A stretch of 64,000 nt of DNA from an uncultured Alphaproteobacteria bacterium (GTDB lineage: Bacteria; Pseudomonadota; Alphaproteobacteria; RF32; CAG-239), in NCBI GenBank assembly GCA_934270475.1, contig CAKQPS010000005.1:1-64000 (forward strand). The letters are read 5' to 3'. Below are positions 51,780 to 61,352 of this stretch, piece after piece (the stretch's first letter is position 1; each line of letters begins with the position of its first letter). A program made the position numbers and the translations under genes. The notes beneath the pieces are model-generated. The model was not told the DNA's origin, made no database searches, and was given only the letters and a program-made list of their open reading frames with translations.

Positions 51780-52397
51780 TTAAAATTCTAGAATTAAACC
51801 GCAATATTTTTCACTCTCTTTTTTGCAATAATTACACGCCTCTTTGATGTCGTTAAATGACACATTTCTAATACAAGTATGATACCGGCAATCCACTGCG
51901 TCGCCATAATATGCAATACGGCTGTTTGTAAACCATGCCTCATATAAAACAGATGCTAACGGAGTTACAACATTTTGCATAAGCTCTGAACAAAACTTTG
52001 GAGAAAAAGAAAGAGATGCGCTTTTTCCTTCATCATTTCGGCTAAAGCCGCCTAAATACATATCAATAACCAACCTGTTATTCCGAGAAAAAATATTAAC
52101 CAAATTGCCGTTACCATCATTAATTCCTCCATATCTTAATTTTTTCCAAGTTTTCGGAACCAAATTCCTCGCCTCAACAACTTCGGTTAATCCAGTATTA
52201 TTAGGAAGTCGTCTAAATTCATCTATATTTTCGAGTAATCCGGAAAAAAGGTAACTATATTCTTCTATCGCTTTATTCATCTTCCACTTTTCCATGGCTT
52301 TAGAGTATCCAGCAATGCCTCCGACAGATAGCACCCCAATAATCGCCAGCACTCCAAGCATCTCAATCATTGAGCGACCTTTTTGATTGCAGTTCAT
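51780..52397 (-). CDS. Type IV pilin-like (prepilin) protein
   Basis: 205 residues. The N-terminus is a class III signal: KGRSMIEMLGVLAIIGVLSVGGI, with cleavage expected after Gly7 and Glu at position 5 of the mature chain, then an amphipathic helix AGYSKAMEKWKMNKAIEEYSYLF. The C-terminal part has eight cysteines, probably disulfide-bonded. Could be a minor pilin or pseudopilin; no pilus assembly genes are in the window. SD GAGAGGAAG. A terminator and long structured leader precede it. Confidence 0.82.
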   Translation of the reverse strand: MNCNQKGRSMIEMLGVLAIIGVLSVGGIAGYSKAMEKWKMNKAIEEYSYLFSGLLENIDEFRRLPNNTGLTEVVEARNLVPKTWKKLRYGGINDGNGNLVNIFSRNNRLVIDMYLGGFSRNDEGKSASLSFSPKFCSELMQNVVTPLASVLYEAWFTNSRIAYYGDAVDCRYHTCIRNVSFNDIKEACNYCKKESEKYCGLILEF

Positions 52398-52426
52398 ATC
52401 AACTTCCTCTCATTTTTCAATCACAA

Positions 52427-52610
52427 CAAAAAAGCTGTCAATGAGACAGCTGGAAGTTGGTAAGCTATTATTCTAGAAATAGTGTAGCATATTAGTTATA
52501 AATATAACACATTTTGCTACCTTCCAGCCAATAAAGCCCGAAGGTATTTTACGTCTAGAAGACGCTAGAATAAGAGGCTACCACACCCCAGACAGACTAT
52601 CGCCTGTCCA
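52427..52610 (-). ncRNA. Candidate structured leader or small RNA upstream of the pilin gene
   Basis: A promoter (TTTACA 52640-52645, 17 bp, TAAATT 52617-52622) would start an RNA near 52610. Hairpins follow: GACAG/CTGTC, TCTAG/CTAGA, TACCTTC/GAAGGTA, and a long GTAGCA...GTTATA-AA-TATAAC...TGCTAC (52484-52520). A clear terminator AGCTGTC/GACAGCT plus T run closes it at 52427-52451, only 30 bases before the pilin ATG. Either a terminating riboswitch or attenuator, or a separate 180-base RNA. It does not show the cyclic-di-GMP (GEMM) core. Confidence 0.5.
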
Positions 52611-52654
52611 ATTGCTAATTTAACTAAATAAACCTCAAATGTAAAGCAGAAAAT

Positions 52655-52690
52655 GAAAAACAGCGGGATTTCTCCCGCCGTTTCTATACA
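52655..52690 (-). terminator. Hairpin with minus-strand T run
   Basis: CGGGA-TTT-C-TCCCG with flanking GC/GC, followed on the minus strand by TGTTTTTC. 52690-52760 shows nothing. Confidence 0.5.
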
Positions 52691-52763
52691 TTCCCCTCAA
52701 TCTTTTCCCATATTGATAGCCGCTAATTTTTCTTCCCCGACCACTATTTGATGGCTGTTTAAA

Positions 52764-52803
52764 TAAAAAAAACCGGCTGCTATATTTAACAACCGGCTTT
52801 TTT
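52764..52803. terminator. Terminator of the helical-repeat protein gene
   Basis: A7-GCCGG and CCGG-T8 on the minus strand around a 16-base loop. Confidence 0.7.
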
Positions 52804-52807
52804 TACA

Positions 52808-54064
52808 TTAGCTCTGATGAGAATCATAAAATTCTTTCAGTTTCCAAAAATGATTTGTGACATAAGCCTCAAAAACATCACGGGTGATGATAAAGTTTTC
52901 CAATCCTTTACGAACATAGACATCGCCTTGTGCAGAAAGTGTTTGATAACGCAGATATATTTTAGAAAATCCGTTTCCTGCGTATTCCAGCAAAACAACA
53001 TCGTTGCCGTCATGCAAACGATACTTTGGCAGATACTCGCTCAAAAGCTTGCCGTTATTGCTTTTTAACAACTCCGCTTCCGCTTTTTGATGAAATTGCC
53101 GCTCGGCAATATAAGCAAGAATTTTCTCCTCGTCGCCGCGCTTTAACAGTTCTTTTTCCGCCTTATCGGTTAGTCTGTACTTACGGACATAATCAACAAG
53201 CTGCTTGTGACCAGCTTGTTTCACATAGGCTGTTTGCGCAGTGTCTCCTTTAAAACCGTAGTGCTTAACATATTCATCAATCAGCTGCGGAAATTTCTCT
53301 ATAAAGAGCTGTTGCGCACTTCCCAGCAGCTTAAATTGTTCAACATATTCTTTCACCACATCAGGATGCTCTTTCAGCAACTCTTCAGCCGCCTCTGCGC
53401 AAAGACTCAATTTTTCTTCCTGCAAAGTGTCAAGATAGCGTCTCAAATCGTCATCATCTGCCATATCAACCAATATTTTTTCAGCTGACTTGTAATTGCA
53501 GACGTAATTTGCCTCCAGCAATTCCTTAAACAAAAAATCGCTGGCAAATTTAATCATGCGAACTTCCGCTTTTTCACACAGACCATTTTCCTTAATATAA
53601 GAAAGAAGTCTATCCGTACTCAAAGTTGTTAACAACTCATCTTCAAACTCATACGTTGAAAGCTTGCGTTTGCGCAGCTCGTTGGCACATCTGGTTAAAA
53701 TCGTGATATTATCACTATTTTTAGCCAAACGTAAAGCGAACTTTGTTAAACTGTCGCTAGTCCGTGGAAACGAGGTAAAAACCATCTGATCAAAGGCGCA
53801 GATAATTTCGTCTTTGTCATTGCGTTCAATAATTGAAAGCAATGTTTCATCAGTAAGTTCTGATTTAGTGCGAAGCATTGCCTTAATTATAGCGCTGTCG
53901 CCGCGGTCAACAATTGCGTGCTGCGCAGCAGCTGTCAAATGAACATCATTTCCAGTAAGATAGCTTATAACCTTGTGACTACTTTTATTTGACACATAAT
54001 TTAGCTGTTTTTGTTCCTGATACTCTTTAGCATCGTTGGAACGGCAAAATAAATTCCAAAACAT
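52808..54064 (-). CDS. Helical-repeat protein of unknown function
   Basis: 418 residues. From about residue 130 to 360 a loosely repeated unit of 30-36 residues recurs, with patterns like L..YI.E.GLCEKAEVRMIKF, YRLTDKAEKELLKRGDEEKILAYI and RQFHQKAEAELLKSNNGKLLSEYL. This predicts an alpha-solenoid, typical of binding scaffolds. A GTG at 54103 is ruled out as start because it abuts the -10 (TATTTT 54104-54109); the ATG at 54064 is the first usable start. No name or function. Confidence 0.65.
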   Translation of the reverse strand: MFWNLFCRSNDAKEYQEQKQLNYVSNKSSHKVISYLTGNDVHLTAAAQHAIVDRGDSAIIKAMLRTKSELTDETLLSIIERNDKDEIICAFDQMVFTSFPRTSDSLTKFALRLAKNSDNITILTRCANELRKRKLSTYEFEDELLTTLSTDRLLSYIKENGLCEKAEVRMIKFASDFLFKELLEANYVCNYKSAEKILVDMADDDDLRRYLDTLQEEKLSLCAEAAEELLKEHPDVVKEYVEQFKLLGSAQQLFIEKFPQLIDEYVKHYGFKGDTAQTAYVKQAGHKQLVDYVRKYRLTDKAEKELLKRGDEEKILAYIAERQFHQKAEAELLKSNNGKLLSEYLPKYRLHDGNDVVLLEYAGNGFSKIYLRYQTLSAQGDVYVRKGLENFIITRDVFEAYVTNHFWKLKEFYDSHQS

Positions 54065-54103
54065 ACTCCCAAAAAATTTGTTAATAATAAATTTGATATC
54101 CAC

Positions 54104-54132
54104 AAAATAAACTATTTTTGTATATTTGTCAA
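54104..54132 (-). promoter_or_regulatory. Promoter of the helical-repeat protein gene
   Basis: Minus strand TTGACA (54127-54132), 17 bp, TATTTT (54104-54109), then a leader with TTATTATTAACAAATTTTTT. Same class as the other SD-less genes. Confidence 0.6.
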
Positions 54133-54141
54133 CAGAAACGC

Positions 54142-54172
54142 AAAGCCGCCCTAAAAATTAGGACGGCTTTTA
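54142..54172. terminator. Terminator of the 183-residue protein gene
   Basis: AAAGCCG(C)CCTA and TAGG(A)CGGCTTT arms; usable on both strands. Confidence 0.8.
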
Positions 54173-54175
54173 AAT

Positions 54176-54727
54176 CTACAAATACACGACAAAGCGCGAT
54201 TTTACCGGCGTGCCGTTGTTTTTTGCAAAAGACAAATGAACCAACTCGGGAGAAAAGCTGCACAAAATATCGCGTTCAGACAACAGGATTACACCATTTT
54301 CCAAGTCATCTGCGCCAATTCCGTGCTTTCTAAACTGCCGCATTGCTTCATCAAATTCATGCATCTTGGCAAAAATTTTTTCCCAATTGCCTAAACTAGG
54401 AAAATGCCGAAATCCAGTATAGCGGTTGCATAAAGCATTTTCAGCGTGCAACTTTTCTTTTAATTCCAAATAACCGCTTGCTTTAATTTGCAAACGACTT
54501 ATCAAAATTCCATGAAAAGCAATTCCCCATACTTTGCTTTTTTGCAGCAAATCCAAATAGGGCAGCACGCGCAAACGCTTTTTTTCGCTTTCATACACCA
54601 CCGACATCGGCAAAAAAATCCGATTAGAATTTTCTTCTTTTTCTTCCTGCAGGGCAAAATATTCTTCAGCCTCCTCACGGGTTAAAGCTATATCTTGCAA
54701 TAGATTGAATTTAGATTGTTTATCCAT
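54176..54727 (-). CDS. Unknown soluble protein
   Basis: 183 residues, no signal peptide, no family recognised. An acidic helical start (ALTREEAEEYFALQEEKEEN) is followed by an alpha/beta body with hydrophobic strands FLPMSVVYESEKKRLRVLPYL and VWGIAFHGILISRLQI. Weak ribosome binding site (GGGACT). Between its own terminator and an AT-rich upstream stretch, so a single gene. Confidence 0.6.
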   Translation of the reverse strand: MDKQSKFNLLQDIALTREEAEEYFALQEEKEENSNRIFLPMSVVYESEKKRLRVLPYLDLLQKSKVWGIAFHGILISRLQIKASGYLELKEKLHAENALCNRYTGFRHFPSLGNWEKIFAKMHEFDEAMRQFRKHGIGADDLENGVILLSERDILCSFSPELVHLSFAKNNGTPVKSRFVVYL

Positions 54728-54798
54728 AGTCCCAATAATTTAGAGAATAATTTTTATTACTCTTCTGTTATAGCTCTCTACCCCGTACGCGTCAACCT

Positions 54799-55011
54799 CT
54801 ATTTTTCTGTATTGTTATCCTTAGAGGATATGTCTGCCTTTGTTTCATTATAAGTGTTCGAAATTATACGCTTGGCATTTTGCGAAACTTCTGAACCAAC
54901 TTCGCTGACTGTGGAATCTTTAGTGATTTTTCCATTATAAAAACCGGAAATCACTAAATATATAATAAAAATTATCGCCAAATAAAAAGCATATTTTAAA
55001 AACGTACCCAT
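54799..55011 (-). CDS. Small single-span membrane protein
   Basis: 70 residues: one N-terminal hydrophobic helix (about 5-25, LKYAFYLAIIFIIYLVISGF), then a polar tail rich in Ser, Asn and Lys. ATG at 55011 follows AAAGGAGATATTTG. It is 62 bases behind mutL and may be the last gene of that operon. Function unknown. Confidence 0.65.
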   Translation of the reverse strand: MGTFLKYAFYLAIIFIIYLVISGFYNGKITKDSTVSEVGSEVSQNAKRIISNTYNETKADISSKDNNTEK

Positions 55012-55073
55012 CAAATATCTCCTTTGCTGTTATGCCAAAGAGATATGCTCATTCCTTGCATTTTCAAGAGTTT

Positions 55074-56933
55074 TCAGCGACGTTCAAAAAGTTTTTCAAT
55101 ATCCGCCAGCTTAATTTTAACATAGGTCGGGCGCCCGTGGTTGCATTGTCCCGAGTGTTCTGTTTTTTCCATATCGCGCAGCAGATGATTCATTTCTTCT
55201 ATATTCAGCGGACGCCCTGCCCGCACAGAACCGTGGCAGGCAATAGTCGCGCAAATATGATGAATTTTGTCGCTCAAAGCATATTCCCCGCCCCATTCGG
55301 AAATCTCGGCGGCAATATCTCTAACCAATTTTTTTACATCCGTATCGCCGAGCAAAGCCGGAATTTCACGCACCAACACTGCAGAAGCACCAAATTCTTC
55401 CAGCCGCAAGCCCAATTGTGAAAGCTGCGGAGCATATTCCAGCACATTTTCTTTTTCCGACATACTCAAATCAACCACTTCAGGCAGCAACAGCATTTGC
55501 GTCGGCACTTGCTCGTGTTTTGCCATACTTTGCTTCATACGCTCCATGGTAATACGCTCATGCGCCGCGTGCTGGTCAACTATCACAATACTGTCTTTGG
55601 TCTGCGAAATTATGTAGGTGTTATGAAACTGCGCTTTTGCAAGTCCCAGCTCGCCGACTTCGTCTAATGTTTCTGCCCTAGGCTCTTCCGCCACCCGCAC
55701 CGAAAATTTGCTTTCCAGCGCCGGTATTGACATTGTTGAAACAGTGCTTTTTCCTCTACCGACGCCAAAATTGTGTACATGGTTAAACGGAGTTGCCGAA
55801 AAACTAACCGCACGTTCACGCAGTATATAATTCTCGTCAGGCTGCGGCGTATGCAGCGGCGCCAAGTCGTTTTCTTCGCCTTCAATAGTGCATTCCAGCA
55901 AATGTTCCAGCCCGCCAGTCTCAGCGCTTTTCTGCCCGCCAAAACTCAAAGCATGGCGAATGCTGCCCACCAGCAGCCCGCGGATAGCTCCGTTGTCGTA
56001 AAAACGCACTTCAGCTTTAGTCGGGTGCACGTTCACATCAACATACATCGGTTCCACTTCAATAAATACCGCGCAAGCTGGATAACGCCCCGCTGTCATC
56101 ATATCCTGATAAGCGCCTTTAATCGCACCCAAAATCAATTTATCCCGCACCGGACGGTTGTTGACAAACAAAAATTCTGACAGAGAATTAGCTTTGTTAT
56201 AGGTCGGAACGCCGATAAATCCGCTGATTTTGCAAAAGTCGTTGTGCGCGTCAATCGCCACGGAATTTTCTTCAAACTCACCGCCCATCACATCGGCAAC
56301 GCGCCGCTGCCGACAGTCAAACAGCTCCCCTTGGCAGGCGTTCAAGGCAACTTTTTTTTTGCCGTCGCTTTCCAAATAAAAAGAAATCTGCGGATTTGCC
56401 AAAGCAATGCGCTGTAGCATATCCACACACTGCGCCGCTTCCGATGAATCCGACTTCATAAACTTGAGTCGCGCCGGCGTGGTATAAAACAAGTCGCGCA
56501 CTTCTATTTTTGTGCCCCAAGCCACAGCAGCAGGCTTAACCTCACCTTTATCACCACCGTTGACGCTTATCTGCCAACCGCTGTCGCTGCCTTTTTGGCG
56601 CGAACTGATAGTCATTTTCGCCACAGAAGCAATAGACGGTAGCGCCTCACCGCGAAAGCCTAAAAAGTTGATATTAAACAAATCATTATCTGGCAGCTTG
56701 GAAGTGGCATGTCTTTCCACCGCCAACGGCAGTTCTTCCTGACAGATACCTTTGCCGTTATCGGTTACGGTTATCAAATTTTTACCGCCGCCGACCAGCG
56801 TCACTTCTATTTTATCAGCACCTGCATCAATCGCGTTTTCCACCAATTCTTTAATAACCGATGCCGGACGCTCAATCACTTCGCCGGCGGCTATTTGGTT
56901 AACTAAATTAGATGGTAAAACACGGATTGTCAT
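55074..56933 (-). CDS. mutL: DNA mismatch repair protein MutL
   Basis: GHKL ATPase that links MutS to downstream repair. 619 residues: N-terminal IAAGEVIERPASVIKELVENAIDAGA, DNGKGI and FRGEALPSIASV motifs, a Pro/Glu-variable linker around 340-420, and a C-terminal dimerisation domain with QPRAPELN-less but typical DQHAAHERI motif and CHGSVRAGRPLN. The DQHA(x)2E(x)4E endonuclease motif (DQHAAHERITMER) is present, so it is of the nicking type. Twelve bases behind pgi. Confidence 0.94.
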   Translation of the reverse strand: MTIRVLPSNLVNQIAAGEVIERPASVIKELVENAIDAGADKIEVTLVGGGKNLITVTDNGKGICQEELPLAVERHATSKLPDNDLFNINFLGFRGEALPSIASVAKMTISSRQKGSDSGWQISVNGGDKGEVKPAAVAWGTKIEVRDLFYTTPARLKFMKSDSSEAAQCVDMLQRIALANPQISFYLESDGKKKVALNACQGELFDCRQRRVADVMGGEFEENSVAIDAHNDFCKISGFIGVPTYNKANSLSEFLFVNNRPVRDKLILGAIKGAYQDMMTAGRYPACAVFIEVEPMYVDVNVHPTKAEVRFYDNGAIRGLLVGSIRHALSFGGQKSAETGGLEHLLECTIEGEENDLAPLHTPQPDENYILRERAVSFSATPFNHVHNFGVGRGKSTVSTMSIPALESKFSVRVAEEPRAETLDEVGELGLAKAQFHNTYIISQTKDSIVIVDQHAAHERITMERMKQSMAKHEQVPTQMLLLPEVVDLSMSEKENVLEYAPQLSQLGLRLEEFGASAVLVREIPALLGDTDVKKLVRDIAAEISEWGGEYALSDKIHHICATIACHGSVRAGRPLNIEEMNHLLRDMEKTEHSGQCNHGRPTYVKIKLADIEKLFERR

Positions 56934-56945
56934 AGTCCGAACACT

Positions 56946-58586
56946 CTACTTTCTGATTTTTTTGATATAGTTAATCAACGACGTTGTCGAGCTGTCATGC
57001 TCCACGCCGAAAGCAGTACCTTCAATTTCCGGCAGAATATTCAGCGCCAGTTTTTTGCCCAGCTCCACACCGAACTGGTCAAACGAGTTGATATTCCAAA
57101 TCACGCCTTGAACATACACTTTGTGTTCATACATGGCAACCAGCATACCCAAAGTATACGGGTCAAGTTTTTTAACCACAATGGTATTGGACGGACGGTT
57201 GCCCGAAAAGCTTTTATACTTTTTCAAAGCCTCGATTTCTTCTTTGCTCTTTCCGGCTTTTTCCAGTTCCAAAGCTGCTTCGGCAACAGTTTTTCCGCGC
57301 ATTAAAGCCTCGCTTTGCGCCAAAACGTTAGAGAGCAGAATTTGATGATGATTGCCAATTTCATTATGCGAAATAGCCGGAATTATAAAGTCAACCGGCA
57401 CAATTTCTGTACCTTGGTGCAAAAGCTGGAAGAATGAGTGTTGAACATCTGTTCCGGCGCCGCCGAACAAAGCAGGACCTGTAGCATAATTAACCGGCTT
57501 GTTATCCAAACTAATAGATTTACCGTTGCTTTCCATATCCAGTTGCTGCAAATAAGCCGGCAGATATTTCAGATATTGGTCATACGGCACCACGCAATAG
57601 CGATGGATACCATAAAAGTTGTTATACCAAATACCCAAAAGCGCCAAAATTACCGGAATATTATGCTCTAAGTCAGTTTCGGTAAAATGCTTATCCATGG
57701 CGTTGGCGCCTTTCAGCATTTTTTCAAAATTATCATAGCCTACGGCAATAGCGATAATCATACCAATAGCCGACCACATAGAATAGCGTCCGCCGACAAA
57801 ATCCCAAAACTCAAACATATTATCCGGATTGATACCGAATTTTTCAACTTCGGCTTTGTTGGTAGAAAGCGCAATAAAGTGCTTGGAAACCGCATGCTCG
57901 CCTAAAGCGTCCACCAACCATTTACGGCAGGTTTTGGCGTTGGTTAAAGTTTCTATGGTTGTAAAAGTTTTTGACGCCACAATAAACAAGGTTGTTTCCG
58001 GATCAATTTTGTTCAAAACTTCAGCGCAGGCTGTGCCGTCAATATTAGAAATAAAATGGCACTTAATATCCTTTGCCCAATACGGACGCAAAGCTTCAAC
58101 CGCCATATACGGACCTAAATCCGAACCGCCGATGCCAATATTAACGATGTTGGTCAGCTTTTTGCCGGTATAACCGGTAAACGTTCCCAAACGCACCGCT
58201 TCAGAAAAATCTTTGATACGTCCCAAAACTTCGCGGATTTTCGGCATAACATCGCGCCCGTCCACATAAATAGGCGTATTGTCTTGATGACGCAAAGCCA
58301 CATGCAGCACCGCTCTATTTTCGGTTTTGTTAATTTTTTCACCGCTGAACATAGCCTGAACCCGCTCTTTTACTTTGCGTTCACGAGCCAGTTCAAACAG
58401 CGCCGCCATAACTTTTTCATCTATACGGTTTTTAGAATAATCAAGCAGCAAATTTTCAAATTGCAATGTATATCTGTCTGCGCGTTTTTCATCTTTATCA
58501 AACAAATCTTTCATTTGCGTTTTTTTGAAACGGCGATACAGACTATCTAATTTATTCCAAGATTTCAATTCACTTTTACCAAACAT
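56946..58586 (-). CDS. pgi: Glucose-6-phosphate isomerase
   Basis: Interconverts glucose-6-P and fructose-6-P. 546 residues: VNIGIGGSDLGPYMAVEAL, SNIDGTACAEVL, SKTFTTIETLTNA, VGGRYSMWSAIGM (phosphoglucose isomerase signature 1), QLDMESNGKS and GVIWNINSFDQFGVELGK (signature 2). Full length. Five bases behind the M16 gene in the lspA-to-mutL operon. Confidence 0.96.
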   Translation of the reverse strand: MFGKSELKSWNKLDSLYRRFKKTQMKDLFDKDEKRADRYTLQFENLLLDYSKNRIDEKVMAALFELARERKVKERVQAMFSGEKINKTENRAVLHVALRHQDNTPIYVDGRDVMPKIREVLGRIKDFSEAVRLGTFTGYTGKKLTNIVNIGIGGSDLGPYMAVEALRPYWAKDIKCHFISNIDGTACAEVLNKIDPETTLFIVASKTFTTIETLTNAKTCRKWLVDALGEHAVSKHFIALSTNKAEVEKFGINPDNMFEFWDFVGGRYSMWSAIGMIIAIAVGYDNFEKMLKGANAMDKHFTETDLEHNIPVILALLGIWYNNFYGIHRYCVVPYDQYLKYLPAYLQQLDMESNGKSISLDNKPVNYATGPALFGGAGTDVQHSFFQLLHQGTEIVPVDFIIPAISHNEIGNHHQILLSNVLAQSEALMRGKTVAEAALELEKAGKSKEEIEALKKYKSFSGNRPSNTIVVKKLDPYTLGMLVAMYEHKVYVQGVIWNINSFDQFGVELGKKLALNILPEIEGTAFGVEHDSSTTSLINYIKKIRK

Positions 58587-58591
58587 TCTTT

Positions 58592-60007
58592 TTACTTTTC
58601 CTCCGTATTTTCCACTCCGACATTCACAAAATCAGGCTGTTCGCTAAAATATTTCTTTGCGGCGGCATTTACCTCTTCCAACGACACCTGACGGATATAA
58701 TCATTGCGTTTGTCTAAAAAATCAAGTCCTAAGTTATATTTTTGCATTAAAACCAGCATATCGGATATACCGTCTATTGTGGCAAAACGCAAATAAAATG
58801 AGTTAAGCAATGACTCTTTAGCATTAGCTAATTCTTGTTTTGTTACACCGGTTTTGCTGATTTTTTGCCATTCTCTCAATAATAATTTCTGCGCGGCGGC
58901 AAAGTTTTCCTGTGTTGCTGAATAACCGCCCTCAATTAAAGCAACCGCATCTTTTTGAGTTAAATAGGTATAAATTCCATAAGTTAAACCTTTTTTTTCT
59001 CTAATAACTTTTGACAAACGAGAGCTCAAACCGGATTCGCCGAAAATATAATTTGCCAAATACAGCGGATAAAAATCAACGCTGTCACGATATGTTCCCT
59101 TTGTCACAAAACGCGTCAGCGACTGCGCTGTTTTTAATTTAGTATTATATTCTGCACCAGACGAATTAAACTCAATTTTTTGCAAAGCTTCATTTTGGCT
59201 TTTTTCAGGAAGTTTATTAAAAAACTCGGTCAGCAGATTTTTAGCTTCGTCTTCGTTCAAATCACCGGCAATTCCAACTACCAAATTGTCTTGCGCCAAT
59301 GAATTTTGCAAAAAAGCCCGTATTTCATCAACCGATATGCTTTTAATATCTTCGGCTTTTCCCAAACTGTTGCGGGCATAAGGGTGACCTGCAAAAATAT
59401 CTTCTTTAAACTTGTTTGCCAAAACCTGCTGCGGATTTTCGCTCTGCATTTTCAGAGCCGTTAAAAGCTGCTGTTTTTTTAAGGCTGCCGCTTCTTCGTT
59501 CAAACTAGTTTCATATAAAGCCGAACGCAGTAAATCAACAGCAACCGACTGATTTTCTTTAGGAAACGCCACCGCACCGCCAAAATCATCTGCCGAAACG
59601 GAAAATCCCAATTTTACGCCGTTTTCTTCAGCCGTAGTTTTAAACGACTGACTGTCATATTTGCCGGCACCTTCCGTTAAAAGCTCCGACGCCAGCAATG
59701 CTAGACCCTGTTTATTTTCTGGCTCATGTGCCGAACCTGCGTTTCTGAAAACAAAATTGACGCTAACAATCGGATTAGAATGTTCTTCCATAAAATAAGC
59801 CGACAAAGAGCCTTGCTCAATTTTTATGACTTTAGCCGCAAATTTTTTGTTTTTCAATTCCGACTCATTCAAAATATGTTCAACGTTTATACTACCCAAA
59901 TCTTTGCACCGAATGCCTATCTGCCAGCCCGCGGCAATAGCTATCAGCAAAACAAACAAACGCTTGAGATAATATACTAAATTTCTTGGTTTTGCATGCT
60001 TAATCAT
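58592..60007 (-). CDS. M16 family peptidase-like protein without the zinc motif
   Basis: 471 residues. An N-terminal hydrophobic anchor (VLLIAIAAGWQIG) precedes two M16 halves. Where active members have HxxEH this one reads GLALLASELLTEG, so it should be inactive. It is the usual partner subunit of the active M16 encoded just upstream; the two genes overlap by eight bases (ATGATTAA). Probably a periplasmic protease pair anchored at the inner membrane. Confidence 0.88.
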   Translation of the reverse strand: MIKHAKPRNLVYYLKRLFVLLIAIAAGWQIGIRCKDLGSINVEHILNESELKNKKFAAKVIKIEQGSLSAYFMEEHSNPIVSVNFVFRNAGSAHEPENKQGLALLASELLTEGAGKYDSQSFKTTAEENGVKLGFSVSADDFGGAVAFPKENQSVAVDLLRSALYETSLNEEAAALKKQQLLTALKMQSENPQQVLANKFKEDIFAGHPYARNSLGKAEDIKSISVDEIRAFLQNSLAQDNLVVGIAGDLNEDEAKNLLTEFFNKLPEKSQNEALQKIEFNSSGAEYNTKLKTAQSLTRFVTKGTYRDSVDFYPLYLANYIFGESGLSSRLSKVIREKKGLTYGIYTYLTQKDAVALIEGGYSATQENFAAAQKLLLREWQKISKTGVTKQELANAKESLLNSFYLRFATIDGISDMLVLMQKYNLGLDFLDKRNDYIRQVSLEEVNAAAKKYFSEQPDFVNVGVENTEEK

Positions 60008-61352
60008 CTTGTTTTTCTCCTGCGGCTGTCGTCAAAGGAAACAATTCGCCTTCTACTTCAGCTGAATCTAAAAACACTTCTTTTGCCGCCTGCATCACGC
60101 CGTCCATCGTAACCGCATTTATTTTATCGGCATAGTTCTGCGCTTCTTCAAAACTAAAGCCGTTTGTCAGCATATAGCCTAGCCAATAGGCAGCGTCTTC
60201 CGGATTATCATTGGCAAACACCAAATCAGCGACCATTTTCTTTTTAACTTTTTCTAACTTTTCTGCAGTCAGATTTTGCAAAGCTTCGGCTCTTGCTTCT
60301 CGCAAAGCAATTTTCAGTGCCAGCATAGTTGTTTGAGGAGCCGGAATAGCCGAAAGAGAAAATACGCTGTTTGCCGAAGCGTTAAAGCTGTAATCTGCCG
60401 AAACGCCAACCGCAACTTTAAGCTTTTCCACCAAAGCATTATACAAAGCCGAGGTTTGCCCGCCGCCTAAATATTCTGCCAGCACCATATAATCATACAT
60501 TTTATCATTCAGCGTTTCGGTGTCCGGCAGCAAATATTTATAAACCAGTTTCGGCGTAGTAATTTGCGGAAGTTTCATTTTCAATCGTTCGTTAAATTTA
60601 ACATTCTCCGCCGCGATTTTTTGTTTTACAATTTCTCTTTCCGGAATTTTACCGTAATACTTTTCCGCCAATTTTTTAGCAGTCGGCACGTCTATATCTC
60701 CCGCCAAAACCAAAACTGCATTGTTTGGAGCATAATAGCTTTTATAGAAATCGCGCACATCATCTGCCGTCAATGACATAATTTCATCAGTCAAACCGAT
60801 TACCGGATGTCCGTATGGCGAATTTCCCCACAGCAAAAGATTCAAACGCTCGCCGAACGGAGCCGATGGATTATTTTCCACCACCTGTTTACGTTCTTGA
60901 AGCACAATTTTTTGCTCGGCAGCAAATGCTTTTTCATCAAAGTTCAAATTCTGCATTCTGTCGGCTTCCAGCGCCATCAAGGCTTCTAAACGGCTGACAT
61001 CGGCAAATTCATGATATACAGTCATATCATAAGAGGTAAAAGCGTTGCTGTCGACACCGTTTTCATGCATTACCGAATTAAATTCCCCGTCTTTAACCTT
61101 TTGGGTGCCGCGGAACATCAAATGCTCCAGCAAATGCGCACTGCCTCCCTTGCCGTATTTTTCATCAACAGCACCAGCGTTGTACCATACCATATGCTTA
61201 ATCAGCGGTGCTTTATGATTTTCTATCACCACCACTTGCAAACCATTGTCCAGTTTAAATTCCTTTGCTTTAAACAGCTCTTTGGCACCGGCGTTCAAAG
61301 GCAAAAGCAATGCTGCGGCAACTAAAATTTGATAAAATTTATTCATCTTCAT
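60000..61352 (-). CDS. M16 family zinc metallopeptidase
   Basis: 450 residues with signal peptide (MNKFYQILVAAALLLPLNAGA). The active inverted zinc motif HLLEH is at 73-77 (SAHLLEHLMFRGT), with a downstream Glu in the AAEQKIVLQERKQ stretch. Pitrilysin-like, two M16 halves, exported to the periplasm. Overlaps the DUF3035 lipoprotein gene by 14 bases (start ATG at 61352 or 61346). Works with the inactive partner downstream. Confidence 0.92.
   Translation of the reverse strand: MKMNKFYQILVAAALLLPLNAGAKELFKAKEFKLDNGLQVVVIENHKAPLIKHMVWYNAGAVDEKYGKGGSAHLLEHLMFRGTQKVKDGEFNSVMHENGVDSNAFTSYDMTVYHEFADVSRLEALMALEADRMQNLNFDEKAFAAEQKIVLQERKQVVENNPSAPFGERLNLLLWGNSPYGHPVIGLTDEIMSLTADDVRDFYKSYYAPNNAVLVLAGDIDVPTAKKLAEKYYGKIPEREIVKQKIAAENVKFNERLKMKLPQITTPKLVYKYLLPDTETLNDKMYDYMVLAEYLGGGQTSALYNALVEKLKVAVGVSADYSFNASANSVFSLSAIPAPQTTMLALKIALREARAEALQNLTAEKLEKVKKKMVADLVFANDNPEDAAYWLGYMLTNGFSFEEAQNYADKINAVTMDGVMQAAKEVFLDSAEVEGELFPLTTAAGEKQDD

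Noticed and set aside
52427..52610. Cyclic-di-GMP riboswitch before the pilin
   Set aside because: The GEMM core pattern around GGGACGCAAAGCC is absent.
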